Source of the DNA: Grammothele lineata | Taxonomy: Eukaryota; Basidiomycota; Agaricomycetes; Polyporales; Polyporaceae | Assembly (NCBI GenBank): GCA_002150815.3 | Contig: NDFF03000013.1 | Span: 806,001-870,000, forward strand | DNA length: 64,000 bases | Direction of reading: 5' to 3' | Part shown: positions 33,485-45,124 of the stretch, one piece after another | How the letters are laid out: every line of letters starts with the position of its first letter | Numbering within the stretch: the first letter of the stretch is position 1 | Translations under genes and position numbers: made by a program | Notes under the pieces: generated by a model | The model's input: only the letters and a program-made list of their open reading frames with translations | Told to the model about the DNA's origin: nothing | Database searches by the model: none

Positions 33485-34040
33485 AATGAATTGTGTACTC
33501 GGTGTTCCATGCTTCGGCTTTGGGAGGAGGTCTAGGGAGAGGGAGTCTGTGGCGTAGCTCTAAATTGATGATAACATGATTAGTGCCACAACCCTCGGTG
33601 TGTGATCGGTGTGAGGCTGCGCCATACAATGATGATACATCATCAATAGCTCTGCAACGAAGCATTTAGTCAAATTCCAGGTCTTGATTAGGAGAAATAC
33701 ACCCGCGAATGAGTAATTAGTTACCGGAAGCGCTCAGCGTGGACGTCTCGCATCTTAGAAGTTGGCTGGAAGCACTACGAAGCTCAACCCCATACGGAAA
33801 GTTATTCCCTTGCTCATTCGTGCAAAAACCAACACATATGTGATGCATGGAAGAGACTAGGCGCATCACATCGTCTGGCATGTCATATCACCACGGCAGA
33901 ATATGTTATGGACAGACGTTGATCACATTCAACAACAACAGAACAACAGATATAACCACGTGAACGACAGGGCATCGTGAGATCACGATGATCACACTCG
34001 TTCGCCCAACTCTCCGCCCAAATGGCAGTCCTCCAATTGC
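33485..34040. other. Intergenic between convergent hydrophobins 8 and 9
   Basis: No gene seen; 3' flanks only. Confidence 0.5.
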
Positions 34041-34513
34041 TCAGAGGGTCACGGGCACACAGCCAATAGAGATGAGACCGCCCTACACGCCAAAGAGAGT
34101 AAAAGCTTCAATTTTGGAGGTGGAAGGAAAGGAAAGTGGAATAACGCACAACGTTGTTGTTCTCGCAGCACACAGGCGCCGACGAGCACGAAGTGCCAGA
34201 CGCGACACCGATGACGCTAATGGGCGTGCACCCGAGACCGACGGATGCGCCAATGTCCTGCACAACGACGTCGAGCAGGCCCAAAAGCTCGCTCATGCCG
34301 GGGTCGCTGGCCTATGCGCGGAAAAGACATCACTAATGAGTACCGGACCTGCACGCGGTGGTTTGAGTAGACGCTCACCTTCTTGACGGAGTTGCAGCAC
34401 TGAACGGGAGCGGTGTCGCAGGTGCCAGCACCGCCGTGGCGAGGGACGACGGTCGCGCCCACAGTGGAGGCGGCGGCAACGAGAGCGACGAGGGTGGAAA
34501 TGCGGGCGAACAT
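34041..34513 (-). CDS. Class I hydrophobin 9 (short type, 112 aa)
   Basis: Exons 34513-34379, 34311-34150 and 34082-34041 encode 112 aa. Signal peptide MFARISTLVALVAAASTVGA is followed by TVVPRHGGAG and the cysteine domain from CDTAPVQCC, an unusual sequence between C1 and C2 (the other nine have N/S-T-G). The C3-C4 loop is less hydrophobic and Met/Asp-bearing (GMSELLGLLDVVVQDIGASVG), and the C4-C5 loop has GVASGTS in place of GVGSGN/GTGN. Spacing remains the cluster standard. Introns are both 67 bp, phase 0. It is likely the most diverged short-type member and may assemble with different properties. It ends GCVPVTL with TGA. Confidence 0.94.
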
Positions 34514-34638
34514 GGTGCGGTGCGAGTGCAGAGAGGAAAGCAGGCGGGTGAGGTACGCGAAGGAGAGCGAAGGGACGCGAGAGGAGACGGGAGTGCTGTA
34601 GTCCGTGAACTGGCTCACCAAGGACGTCGTGCGCGACG

Positions 34639-34646
34639 CTTTATAA
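34639..34646 (-). promoter_or_regulatory. TATA-like box of hydrophobin 9
   Basis: TTATAAAG on the minus strand, about 130 bp upstream of the ATG. Confidence 0.6.
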
Positions 34647-37600
34647 CGCGACGAGCCGCCATTCTGTGGGTACGAGTACGATGACCGACTCAACGTGGAG
34701 TGGGTAGCAACGCTCTTTTCGGGTCGGCGAGCGCGGGCGTGAAGCGATGAGGAAGAGTCGGTGGCCGATCGAGTGCGGGCGAGAGAGGTGAGCGTGGCTG
34801 ACGTTCCCCGGGGTCACATCTGGGGGTTCTCTTCTGCTTTGGTTTCCGTCCAGCCAGCTTCGACCATCATCGAAGTTGAATCCATACGCGGATCGACGAG
34901 CTCATTGGGGCATGATGCATGAATGACGAGGGAGGGTCTCCGTATTGGCGATCGCATTGCTAGACATCCTAAACCAATGGTGGGTAACCCGGGACTAGAG
35001 CCTACTAGGTCTCGAGAGGCGGGAGCGGGAGAGGTTTCCTTTCCGAGCACAACGTGTCGGCGGGACGCCTCCTCCGCGAAGGATCAACGCGAAGGATGCC
35101 TTCACCGACGGCGGAGGGAGAACGCACACCCGCCGGATCGCGGGCTGTGAGGCTCTCGCCCTCCCGCCCACTTCCATTGCCGGGAACCTTCGACGAGAGA
35201 CCTTCCGATCGCCATCTTCGAAAGTCCCAGCTCGGCTGCGGAACGTCGATGTGGAGCTCCACCGTTCGCAGGACATCGACGCCGACTAGGCCCGTCTTCC
35301 GTGCATCCCATGCAGCGCTGTGATTTGAAGCGCCCTGTACGTTCCGAAGTTCTGATTCACTGGTCGGAGACGAAAGGGAGGCGTATGATTGGAGAGAGCG
35401 CTACTTCGTGTCGGGCGTTCGGCCTTCTAGACTAGCGGCGTGCGCTCGTATACTTCCATCGTGGTTAATCACGTCTTCCAGCAGGGCGCACAGTAGCGCC
35501 GCGGTGTGTCCGTGGACAGTGCTGGAGTCGCCAGATACCTAGCAGAGTCATATTGTTTGTTGCTAGCTGTCAAATCGGAAGGAACTGGAAGGGCGAGTTA
35601 TGCAAAAGGACCGAATAGGTTGTGAGGGAGTTATGGAATTCAATTGGGGTACCACCGGTCGCGGATGACGAAGTCGAGTGCATCCGGCATCTTGGCAACA
35701 ATAGAGCCTATGAATTCGGAATTCGACCCGACTGTGCGGTCGAGCGCAGGCAATGATAGGACAAAGAAAGTCTTTAGCTAGAAGAGGCCAACTGAGAAAA
35801 AAATGTGACCTACTTGGCATGGCGTTCGACGCGGTCGCTGTGGCGGTTGAATCAACCGACGTCGGTATCGAAGTCGAAGGCGGTCGGATGACACTTTTTG
35901 TGATATCGTTGTGATATTCGGAATCCTAGTGGCACGGCTGCGCCGCCATCGACCGCAAACCAACTACGAGCGAAGGCGTCGCATCAGTCCCGCCAACGTC
36001 GGAATGCCGACTTTGGCACTCACATCTCCTGAAGAGGCATCCCATGACGCCGGTGAATCACATCGTCGCCAGCCACATAGCACACGGACCCGCCCGGAGA
36101 CAGCGAGGGGAAGGCTGATGGCGCGCCCGACGCGAAGAACGACGACGGGGCATTGGGTCGGGTCCCCGCAGAGAACGTACACACCGCCCACCGGCAACTG
36201 CGTCCTTGCGGCCTCTGCACGCGGCCGGTATCTCAATATTCAATACTCAATGCCCACTTGTCCGGTGACCAAGGGCATTCAACAGACGACGGGGCGGAGG
36301 CGCGGAAAGGACTGCCCTCACCGTCCGATCTGCTCCTCGCGAGGCTACCGACGACGGGCGTGGGCGCGGGCGCGGAGGGCTGATCAAGGCACCGAAGCCC
36401 GACCGTCCATCCCGGAAAGGCAGGGGATGGCGGGCCCTTCATTAAATCCACGCGGCCGAACCGGACCCGCGCGGATGCCTTCCCCACGCCCGTCGAACCC
36501 CGCGCCCGCGTGCGCTCTCGTAAGCCGAGTCCTAGTCCTGGCTATTGAGTTCCCGTGTCTGCCCGAGGTCAGCGCCGGCCTCGCCTCACAGTCCTTGCTG
36601 GTGCCCACAGGGGCCCAGCGGGCAAGAGACCGAATATTAAGGGCGTTGTATATCCTGCCGGCACGCATACCTCGTGATTCGAAGGCGTTCTGCGGTTATT
36701 AAGTGTAGAAGAATCAGCGCACAACACGAGGAGATGGGCGCGGCGAACGGTCGCACCGTGTGACTCGGTGAAGGACGTCGGAGGGTGGGATCCCGTCCCT
36801 GGCCTGCCTCCTATCCCGCCAGTGAGTTTACGGTGAGTTGACGTGCGTGTCTCGCTTGCAGAGACAAAGCACGGATTGGTGGGGCGAATGCGGGTCCTCC
36901 AGAGGAGAGGAGAAACAAAAGGAAGCGGTCTGAACAAGCTTAGCGTCGGGACGAGTCTGCGGACGGAGCCCACAGAGGCCATGGATTGGTTGGCCGGACA
37001 CCGCGGATCTAGACGAGTCGGAAGTTGAACAGGTCGAGAGACTCGTGGTGGTTGCTGTCGTCCGGGGGCCGGGGCGGAATATCGGGAGACTCGGGGTCCG
37101 GCCGTTTAGGTACTACTCTTGGCCGTTCAGTAGACGAATTTTGGTGATGGCGCAAACCACTCGCGCCCGACGCCGCCACTCGCGCCGCCACTGGCATCGC
37201 GTACTACCGTAGCAGTAACCACACAAGTCACCGGCCGAACAATCGCAGGGACAGAGAGGTGTAGGCGCGACAATGGCGGCGTGCCCTGTGACCACGCCAG
37301 CACCCAGACACCGTCGTCATCGCGCATCGGATATGTCCTTCTACACCTGGATCGCCGAGCCCTGCGTAGTATGTCGTCAGCGACGACGTCAAACGCTAAT
37401 GGTATCCGACCGGATTCTCACCTATGTCAACCTATGTCGGAAAAAACAGACCAGCGCCCCGCCACGCCCGAGTCTGAGTTTCTTTGACCGCTCAACTGCC
37501 TGCCCGCGGTACATCCCCATCGAGAACATACAGGCTCTGTTCTACCGCACGGTGACGTCGTCCTGCGCTTGTTTTCTGTCTTCCGTCTTCTCGCCCTCAT

Positions 37601-38347
37601 GTTGCGCGATACGTGCCCCGAGGGGTGGTAGACAACTTCCGAGCCGTCCGTGCGGGCGCAGCGCCTCGACAGAACGCAATGCGCAACGCGTAGCCGGTGA
37701 CCGGACGGGTTCCTGGCGAGGCAGCGTCATTGCCGTCATGCACGCCGCGCAAACGACGGGAAGAAGACGAGTGACATGTCCTCCTGCACGCCTGTAGACG
37801 CTCGCTGTAAATCCTATCGACATAGAGCAGCACCTAGCTGACCGATGTGTTGTGTCGATCTGCTACCAATTCTGAACGTGCAAAGCTCGCGATGCCGCGA
37901 GCTTGAATCGCCCGGCGGCTCCGCCCCAGAGCAAGAGCGCGCCCCCACGGCGGTCCCGGGGCGGCCTTCATGATGAATTCCGAGCCTTGCCATGGGCATC
38001 GCGCGTCGCACCGCGATACGAGATTTCTCCTTCCGCTGGAGGCTTCGGAGTGCGTTGTTGAGCGAACGCACGGCGTGCGCCCTCTTCGCTTGTTCGCCAG
38101 AGACCTTCCGGAAGGGCGATCCTGGACCCAAGACCTAAGACCATCTGGGAGAAGGCGGAAAACATGCCGGAGGCCAATCGTCGTCGCCCCGCGCGGGCCT
38201 GCCGCATGTGTTTGCACCGCGATGAATGGGCTGGTCGTCTCGGGGGCTCAGACTCCCCCAGCGTGCGCGAGCGACTCTATTGACTCCGGCGTCGAGGTAG
38301 CCGACCGACTCACGCGCAAGCACGAGGGCGAGCACACTTCCTCGCGG
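34647..38347. other. 3.7-kb intergenic stretch between divergent hydrophobins 9 and 10
   Basis: ORFs of up to 263 codons (35911-36702, plus) are present, but all are Arg/Pro/Ser-rich with overlapping rivals and I recognise no domain. 38000-38290 lies inside a larger chance frame that runs into hydrophobin 10. Confidence 0.4.
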
Positions 38348-38355
38348 TATAAAAT
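38348..38355 (+). promoter_or_regulatory. TATA box of hydrophobin 10
   Basis: TATAAAAT, about 125 bp upstream of the ATG. A Gln/Ser-type CAG-rich leader follows. Confidence 0.7.
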
Positions 38356-38477
38356 CCCTGCAGAGACCACCGTCAGTTCCTCAGACTCCAGAGCAGCAGC
38401 AGATCCAGCAGCCTCCTCTCCTGTCTACCCAGCAGCCGCCTCAGCAGCCGTTCCCGCAACACTTACCAGCGACCAAG

Positions 38478-38990
38478 ATGATGTTCCGCGCCTCCACGCT
38501 CGCTCTCGTCTCCCTCGCCACCCTTGCGGCCGCCATCCCCGGGAACATCCCCACCACGACTGCGACGGTGACCCAGACAATCACGGTTACCGCCCCGGCG
38601 TCGAGCCCGACGGGGCAGATGCAGTGCTCGACTGGGCCCATCCAGTGCTGCCAGAACACCGAGCTCGTGCGTATCTGCCCGACCTTCCTTCTCATGTGCA
38701 TACGGCTGATTGTCGAGCGCAGTCGAGCTCTGACAACGGAGTGAAGATCCTCGGCCTCCTTGGTATCGTCATCGAGGGCCTCGACCTCCTCCTCGGTCTC
38801 AACTGCTCTCCGCTCAACGTCATCGGCGTTGGGTCCGGTAACACATGCACTGCTACCACCGTCTGCTGCGAGAACAACAATGTCGTGAGTATCTTTCTCC
38901 TCGCATGCAGCTTTGAGTTGCTGCTCACCGCGGTGCGAAATGTTGCAGGGCGGCCTCATCTCCATTGGCTGCATCCCCATTTTCCTCTGA
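38478..38990 (+). CDS. Class I hydrophobin 10 (long type, 130 aa)
   Basis: Exons 38478-38666, 38723-38884 and 38949-38990 encode 130 aa. Two adjacent ATGs open the frame (MMFRASTLALVSLATLAAA). A 30-residue Thr/Val/Pro-rich linker (PTTTATVTQTITVTAPASS) precedes the first cysteine ([10 protein letters not shown]). Spacing is the cluster standard. The C3-C4 loop ([21 protein letters not shown]) is very hydrophobic and the tail is IPIFL. Introns are 56 and 64 bp, phase 0. Although long-type, it lacks the shared leader and 3' block of copies 6-8, so it separated earlier. It marks the right edge of the hydrophobin island. Confidence 0.95.
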
Positions 38991-39650
38991 GATAATTTCA
39001 AGTTCGGGGCCGACAGTTTGTGGAGAAGGGTAGTATAGAAGTCGGAGGCGTGCTGTGTTCCAGGGGTCTCCAAGTTTCTTAGTTTTCGATCGATCGCGTG
39101 TATGAGTTCTCTGTAGGGTCGGGGTTGAGTTGTCGCGTGTTTGGAAATATGGACACTACTTAACGAGGTGTATTTGTGGCGTGTGGGCGCGAACTCGGAT
39201 ACGCACACGTTAGCCCGGGTGCACTGCGTCGGCACCGCGCTGCGCCGTGAGTGCGGGGTGACGGATCCCGAATGCGACGGTCGGTCGGGAGCAGTCGCTA
39301 GTGCGAAGCCTGAATCTCGCGATGGGCTGCGCTGCTCGCTTTGAGGAAGCTGTTGGACAAACTCAGACGCCGTGTGCCGTGCCGAGAGGGACGCACCCAC
39401 GCGATAATGGGGCGACCCACACTGCAACTGAACGAGAGCTTGACTACGGCCCGGCCTGATCGTTCAAGCGTTTGCTTAGTCTGCATACCAGATGACCGTT
39501 AGTATCAATTGAGCGCAATGCAAGAAACAGAGCTCTCAGGGAGTCCTTCAGTGCACTCATACCCCGCATGCAGACGGTGGAAAGACTCGAAGCAGCATGC
39601 ATGATAACAATCGAAAGCGGATGAATACGAGATACCAGTACACATGCAGT
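38991..39650. other. Intergenic between hydrophobin 10 and PUP3
   Basis: Convergent 3' flanks; no gene seen. Confidence 0.5.
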
Positions 39651-40493
39651 CTAATCCATACGGCCCTTCAGCGTACGCTTGATCACCTTGTCCTTCGTCC
39701 TAGGAACGCGCAAGCCCGAATGAGCACTCCTCTCAACACACAAAAAAGACACTCACAGAACATACACCTCCGCTCCCCAACCCGAGTACGCGTCCCGATC
39801 GACCGCGTTCAGCATCGTCTGCGCACACGTCTCAAACAGATCCTCCGGCTCCAAGTCCGGCTCCCACAAGCCCTCGGCCACACCAAACAGCTTGGTGCTC
39901 GCGGTGCCGGCGACGACAAAGTCCTTGGCGAAGTTGAGGCAGCCGATGAGGTCCGTCGCGGCGATGAACGGCTTGTATTCGCCCGTGTGTGTCTTCTGCA
40001 GACCGGCCATGACGGGCTCGATGAAGTACGGCCCGAAGCGGCGCTCGTAGAGTGCAGAGGAGACCATATGTGCGAACGTCTCGGGCTCGATCTCGCGCTC
40101 CTCCTTGATGGTGTACATGTTCACGCGATAGCGGAAGACTTCTTTCCTGTGGGAATATATTGGTACGAGAGAGGTAAATCACGGAAACATAGGACGTACA
40201 ATGTTGTTACATCTGTCGCGAGTCCGGGGAGGCCAAGGAATATCCGGTCCGTTACGGGGAAGATCTGTGTGGACAATATGTTTGAGGGGGACGACGAAGT
40301 AAGATGACCATGCGCACCTTCTTGAAGTTAGATGAGATGCCTAGTGCTTGGTTGCCTAGCCGCAAGTCGGACGCAATGGCGACACACTCCTTGCCCACCA
40401 TGGCGATCACGGAGCCACCGTTATATTCCATGATAGACTGCAACGAAAGCGTTAAAGCTGATCATGCAAGGGGTGGGCAAAGCGACATACCAT
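39651..40493 (-). CDS. PUP3: 20S proteasome subunit beta-3
   Basis: Five exons (40493-40491, 40437-40318, 40264-40200, 40146-39757, 39699-39651) encode 208 aa, the normal length for beta-3. The first exon is only the ATG, followed at once by GTATGT; exon 2 then gives SIMEYNGGSVIAMVGKECVA. Diagnostic stretches are ASDLRLGNQALGISSNF, GLPGLATDVTTL across intron 3, EIEPETFAHMVSSALYERRFGPYF and NAVDRDAYSGWGAEVYVL. Beta-3 is a structural, non-catalytic subunit of the proteasome core and has no propeptide or active-site threonine, in line with this sequence. The last exon ends KRTLKGRMD. All junctions restore the known order of motifs, so the model is firm. Confidence 0.96.
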
Positions 40494-41069
40494 GCTGAGC
40501 AATCGTTAGCGTAAGAAGCAGGACGTAGTGAGGGCGTAGGAGAGGGGACGTAGAGGGAAACAAGTAAAGCGTGCTGAGACTCTAGCTTGCTGAGGCTGCT
40601 CGCCTCTCCAGAACGCGCGTCGCGCGTACGCGTCACCCCGCACGCGGGCACGTTACGTGTTACGAAGACCATCACGCTGTGACTAAGGATGTCACGTCTG
40701 TGCTTCCACTCGGCGCCTCATCGATGACGTCCCCCGCGCGGACAGGGAGGGCTCAGGACCTCCCACGATATCTTAGCAGAATGGACCAAGATGTGCACCG
40801 TGCGTCGGTGGTAAATTTCTAGATTGATAAATCCAATGTAACGGTACCTCCTACAGGTAAGTAATTTTAAGTGGTTGCAGACGTTGAAGGCACACTCTCC
40901 CTGTGCAATCCAGAGGATAGAGTATTGAAACACTAGGCTCTAGATCTGAGCCTGTAACACCCGAAATTCAGACTGCAAAAAGTGACTTCATTATACTTCT
41001 ACATCAACGCGCGCATCACACAAAGATCCGTCCGCCTAAATCAACTTAGAAGACATCTATAATCCGAGA
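40494..41069. other. Intergenic; no gene seen
   Basis: Promoter of PUP3 and 3' flank of the next minus-strand gene. Confidence 0.5.
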
Positions 41070-41499
41070 TTACTCGCTGTTCAGCTGCGCGGCACGCGCT
41101 CTCATCTCCTCGCGACTCTGTAATCGAGGGCGTCAGCCTGACGACAAGTGGAAAGCAAGTCAACTGAAGAGCCACTCACTGCCGCGGGAGGCAAGTTGTT
41201 CATGACCTGAGGCGAGGGGACGTGTGGGCCTCGGGCTTGGAACGCCTGCTGCTCGGGGTTGCTGTTCAGTCCACCGCCGGGTTGTGGGGGCTCAAGATCG
41301 CGGGGATCGTTCGACGTCTACAGCAGGACAGTCAAATCAGAATAGGGGTCGGACGGAGGTGATAACGGGATAAATGGGTACGAACAGCAGGGTGCGGCTG
41401 GATGCTGAAGGACTGCTCCTCTCCAGAGTCCTTGGGCGGCGGCTGGGGCTTGCTGCCACCCGTCGTCTTCTCCTTGATCTTGTTGATGATAGAGGACAT
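41070..41499 (-). CDS. Small hydrophilic protein, 99 aa, function unknown
   Basis: Exons 41499-41386, 41317-41180 and 41117-41070, all in phase 0, encode 99 aa. The protein has no signal peptide or membrane helix. It starts with a short amphipathic segment (MSSIINKIKEKTTGG), continues with Pro/Gln/Asn-rich sequence (KPQPPPKDSGEE, DPRDLEPPQPGGG, GPHVPSPQVMNNLPPAA) and ends with a charged SREEMRARAAQLNSE. The composition suggests an intrinsically disordered protein of the small stress- or starvation-related kind seen in fungi, but no named family is recognised. A TATA-like CTCTTATA (41598-41605, read TATAAGAG on the minus strand) lies about 100 bp upstream. The clean splice signals and codon-phase agreement make it a credible gene. 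Confidence 0.75.
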
Positions 41500-41967
41500 G
41501 ATAGTTCGTGAGGGACGTATGGCTCGAATGGAGTGCGTTGGTTGGGATAGTAGGAGAGGAGATGTGTAGTGTAGGTCGATCGATAGTCGTAGCAACCCTC
41601 TTATACGCTCGGCACCGCAGCGAGGGTGAATGGAGCGCAGTGCCCCATGATATGACGACGCGTGGAGAGAGGGGCGAGAGGCTGTGCCCGCAGGGGGCCT
41701 TTGTCATGACGTCGTGCCTACGGCCCGCCGATCCACCAGTGATCCACCGCGGCCATAGCCCGTTTTGGATGCGGAACATTGCCTTGGTCCATAGTACCTA
41801 GCACAGCCAATCTATTGCGCACAACTGAGACCTTTGTGCCTTCAGAAGCATGTAAAAGGTGCGATGAATGTGCGGCAATACTTCGTTCTTTATTCTTATA
41901 CAGAGCGTTGGGGATATAGATACCATACACCGACTAGAGTCGAGGGAACTGCATCCTATATATTCCT
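41500..41967. other. Intergenic between the 99-aa protein gene and calmodulin
   Basis: Holds the TATA-like element at 41598-41605 and the calmodulin 3' flank; no gene seen. Confidence 0.5.
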
Positions 41968-43024
<1,057 letters not shown>

Positions 43025-43524
43025 GGTATGTGTGGGTGTTGGGTGAAGCGAGTGAGCGGGAAAGAGAGGGAGGACTACGGGTTATGAGGAGCGGGGAAGA
43101 CGGCGGTGCTATCGAGCTGCAGAGATGGCCTCGGGTGATGTCTCTCCTCTCAACGATCTCTCGGCAATCGCCAGACGCCCCGCGCTCTTCCCTAATTTAG
43201 CAGCCGCCCCGCTCCGCTTCACCCTTATCGCGCGCCGGGCCACCTTCGACGCCGGGACGCAGTGTATGAGACATGCATTGCATCGCCCCCACACCAATAC
43301 CATAGCTGTCCCTGTGCGCGCAAGCCGGAACCCAGAGATCGTGCGGACCGCATACGCGTAGAAAGGAACAGCATCCACGTCATCTTAGAATAAGTACGAT
43401 ACATATTGCGGTGCGCTAAGTCCGGGACCGGGTCGCGTCATCCTCGTCCGCACGCACAGCGCGTCCTGGGAGCAGTGTCCTGAGTCCAGGCAGCCGTAGA
43501 GGCAATCCTCCTCCCCGAGCGAAT
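43025..43524. other. Intergenic between calmodulin and the WASP gene
   Basis: Calmodulin promoter and WASP 3' flank; no gene seen. Confidence 0.5.
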
Positions 43525-45124
43525 CTAATCCCATTCGTCGTCGTCATCGTCATCCTCCTCGTCACTGTCTCCCATCCGCTTGTTGCGTTCCAACAGCGCC
43601 GCCGCAAGCGCCGAAGTCAGGTCGCCCGCTCCGCCTCCGCTTGCTGCGGGTTCCTCTGGTTGCGGGGTCGCGCGGGACGGTGGCGCGGGAGAGCTCGTGT
43701 CGCGTTTCTTGAGCATGTGTACACCCGCGCCCTGGATAGAAGCCATGAGCGCGTCGCGGCCGGCTTGAGGTGCGGGAAGCTCTGTGAGCACGCTCGCTCC
43801 CCCACCACCAGCTGGAGGTGGAGGCGGGGGCGGGGGCGGAGGAGCTCCTCCAACAGAAGGAGGGGGGGGAGGAGGCGGGGGCGGGGGCGGGCCCCCGCCA
43901 GCAGGGGGAGGTGGCGGAGGCGGAGGCGGAGGCGGACCGCCGCCAGCCGTGGGGGGTGGAGGCGGAGGTGGGGGTGGGGGAGCTCCCCCTGAAGGCGGCG
44001 GTGGGCGACCGGGAGGGGGAGGCGGCGGCGGAGGTGCAGCAGCCGGACGCGAAGGGGGCGCGGGTGGCGCAGGGGGGCCTATCTTCGGACGGGCGGGGGG
44101 TGCAGGCGTACTGCGAGAGGGCTGAGGCGGAGGTGGAGGAGCCGCAGGAGACGCGGGGGGAGAGGGTGCAGCTGGAGCGGGTGGAGGTACGCTGCGAGCG
44201 GGAGGTACGCTGCGCCCGGGTGGACGAGACGGAGGAGCAGGAGGGGGTGAAGGAGGCTTCGGTTCCGCAGGAGCGTGCATGGTCCGTCGCGGAGCCGGTG
44301 GTGGAGGGGGCTTCTTCTTCGCAGAGTTGGCCGCCGCACCGTTTGTATTCGGTCCCGCCTGTTGTGCGTCTCGCACAAACGTCTTGATAAAGTCCATGTT
44401 CTGCTCCATCATCTCGCGTGGAACGCCCTGACCTTCAAGGTTGGTTAGGAAGGCCTCCCAGGACGGGTCGACATTTGTGGAGGTGAAGCCTTTCTCCGCA
44501 TCATAGCCCATGTGTGCGATATGCTTGAACGAGCCTACGGTGGGACCGGAGATCATGGACTTGTCTATCTTACCACCCTTCGCAGGTTTAGAGCTCTTCT
44601 TCTTGGTGGTACCAGATTTCGATTTCGCTGCAACAAGACATTAGGCATGATCTCAAAGAGGAGTGAAACTTTACATACATGATGCGGTCTTCTTCGACGT
44701 CACTTTCTTGTAGAAGGTTTTCGCCTCGCTCTCGTCGGAGAACACAACTCCAATCATGCATTCCTACCAGCCACACAACTATGAGCATCGCCAACGCCAC
44801 AACACGCCACAAATGACTCACATCTCCTGCAAACGAGTGGAAGAACGGCCTGTCTTGGAAGTACTCGAAACCCTCATACAGCTCATGCTCCCATATAATA
44901 CCTCTCGTGCCCGAGAGGTCAACGAGCTGGAGGTGAAATGTACCCTGCTGGTCCTTGACGAACGCGAGCGCGCCCTGGAGGCCCGCATAGGACCACTCTT
45001 CAGGCTTGGGGTATGCGTAGTATATCCGTGCGAGGGCAGCAGTGAAGATCTTGTTGGCCGGCGCGTTCACCGCGGATTTGACCTTCGTCTTGTCGTCATT
45101 AGATAGTGTAGACTGTGCCGGCAT
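43525..45124 (-). CDS. LAS17: WASP / Las17-like actin nucleation promoting factor
   Basis: Exons 45124-44822, 44763-44679 and 44627-43525 encode 496 aa. Domains in order: WH1 (about 1-125, with TFHLQLVDL and IIWEHELYEGFEYFQDRPFFHSF), a basic stretch (KKKSSKPAKGGK, 138-149), a CRIB/GBD motif (154-172, MISGPTVGSFKHIAHMGYD), a long polyproline region (about 230-415) with repeated blocks of ten prolines separated by Gly/Ala, a WH2 actin-binding motif (about 416-436, GRDALMASIQGAGVHMLKK) and an acidic C-terminus ending in D-rich sequence and EWD. This is the layout of proteins that bind actin monomer and activate Arp2/3 at endocytic patches; the CRIB motif implies control by Cdc42. A clear CRIB is kept here, unlike in Saccharomyces Las17. 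Confidence 0.95.
43798..44290. repeat. Low-complexity polyproline-coding tract
   Basis: GGC/GGT/GGA-rich on the plus strand; encodes the polyproline blocks of WASP on the minus strand and creates spurious polyglycine ORFs on the plus strand. Confidence 0.85.

Noticed and set aside
35911..36702. 263-codon plus-strand ORF between hydrophobins 9 and 10.
   Set aside because: Low-complexity Arg/Pro/Thr composition, no motif, and overlapping open frames; likely chance.
43784..44387. Plus-strand polyglycine and Glu/Val-rich ORFs.
   Set aside because: They are the antisense of the WASP polyproline tract, whose domain order on the minus strand is unambiguous.
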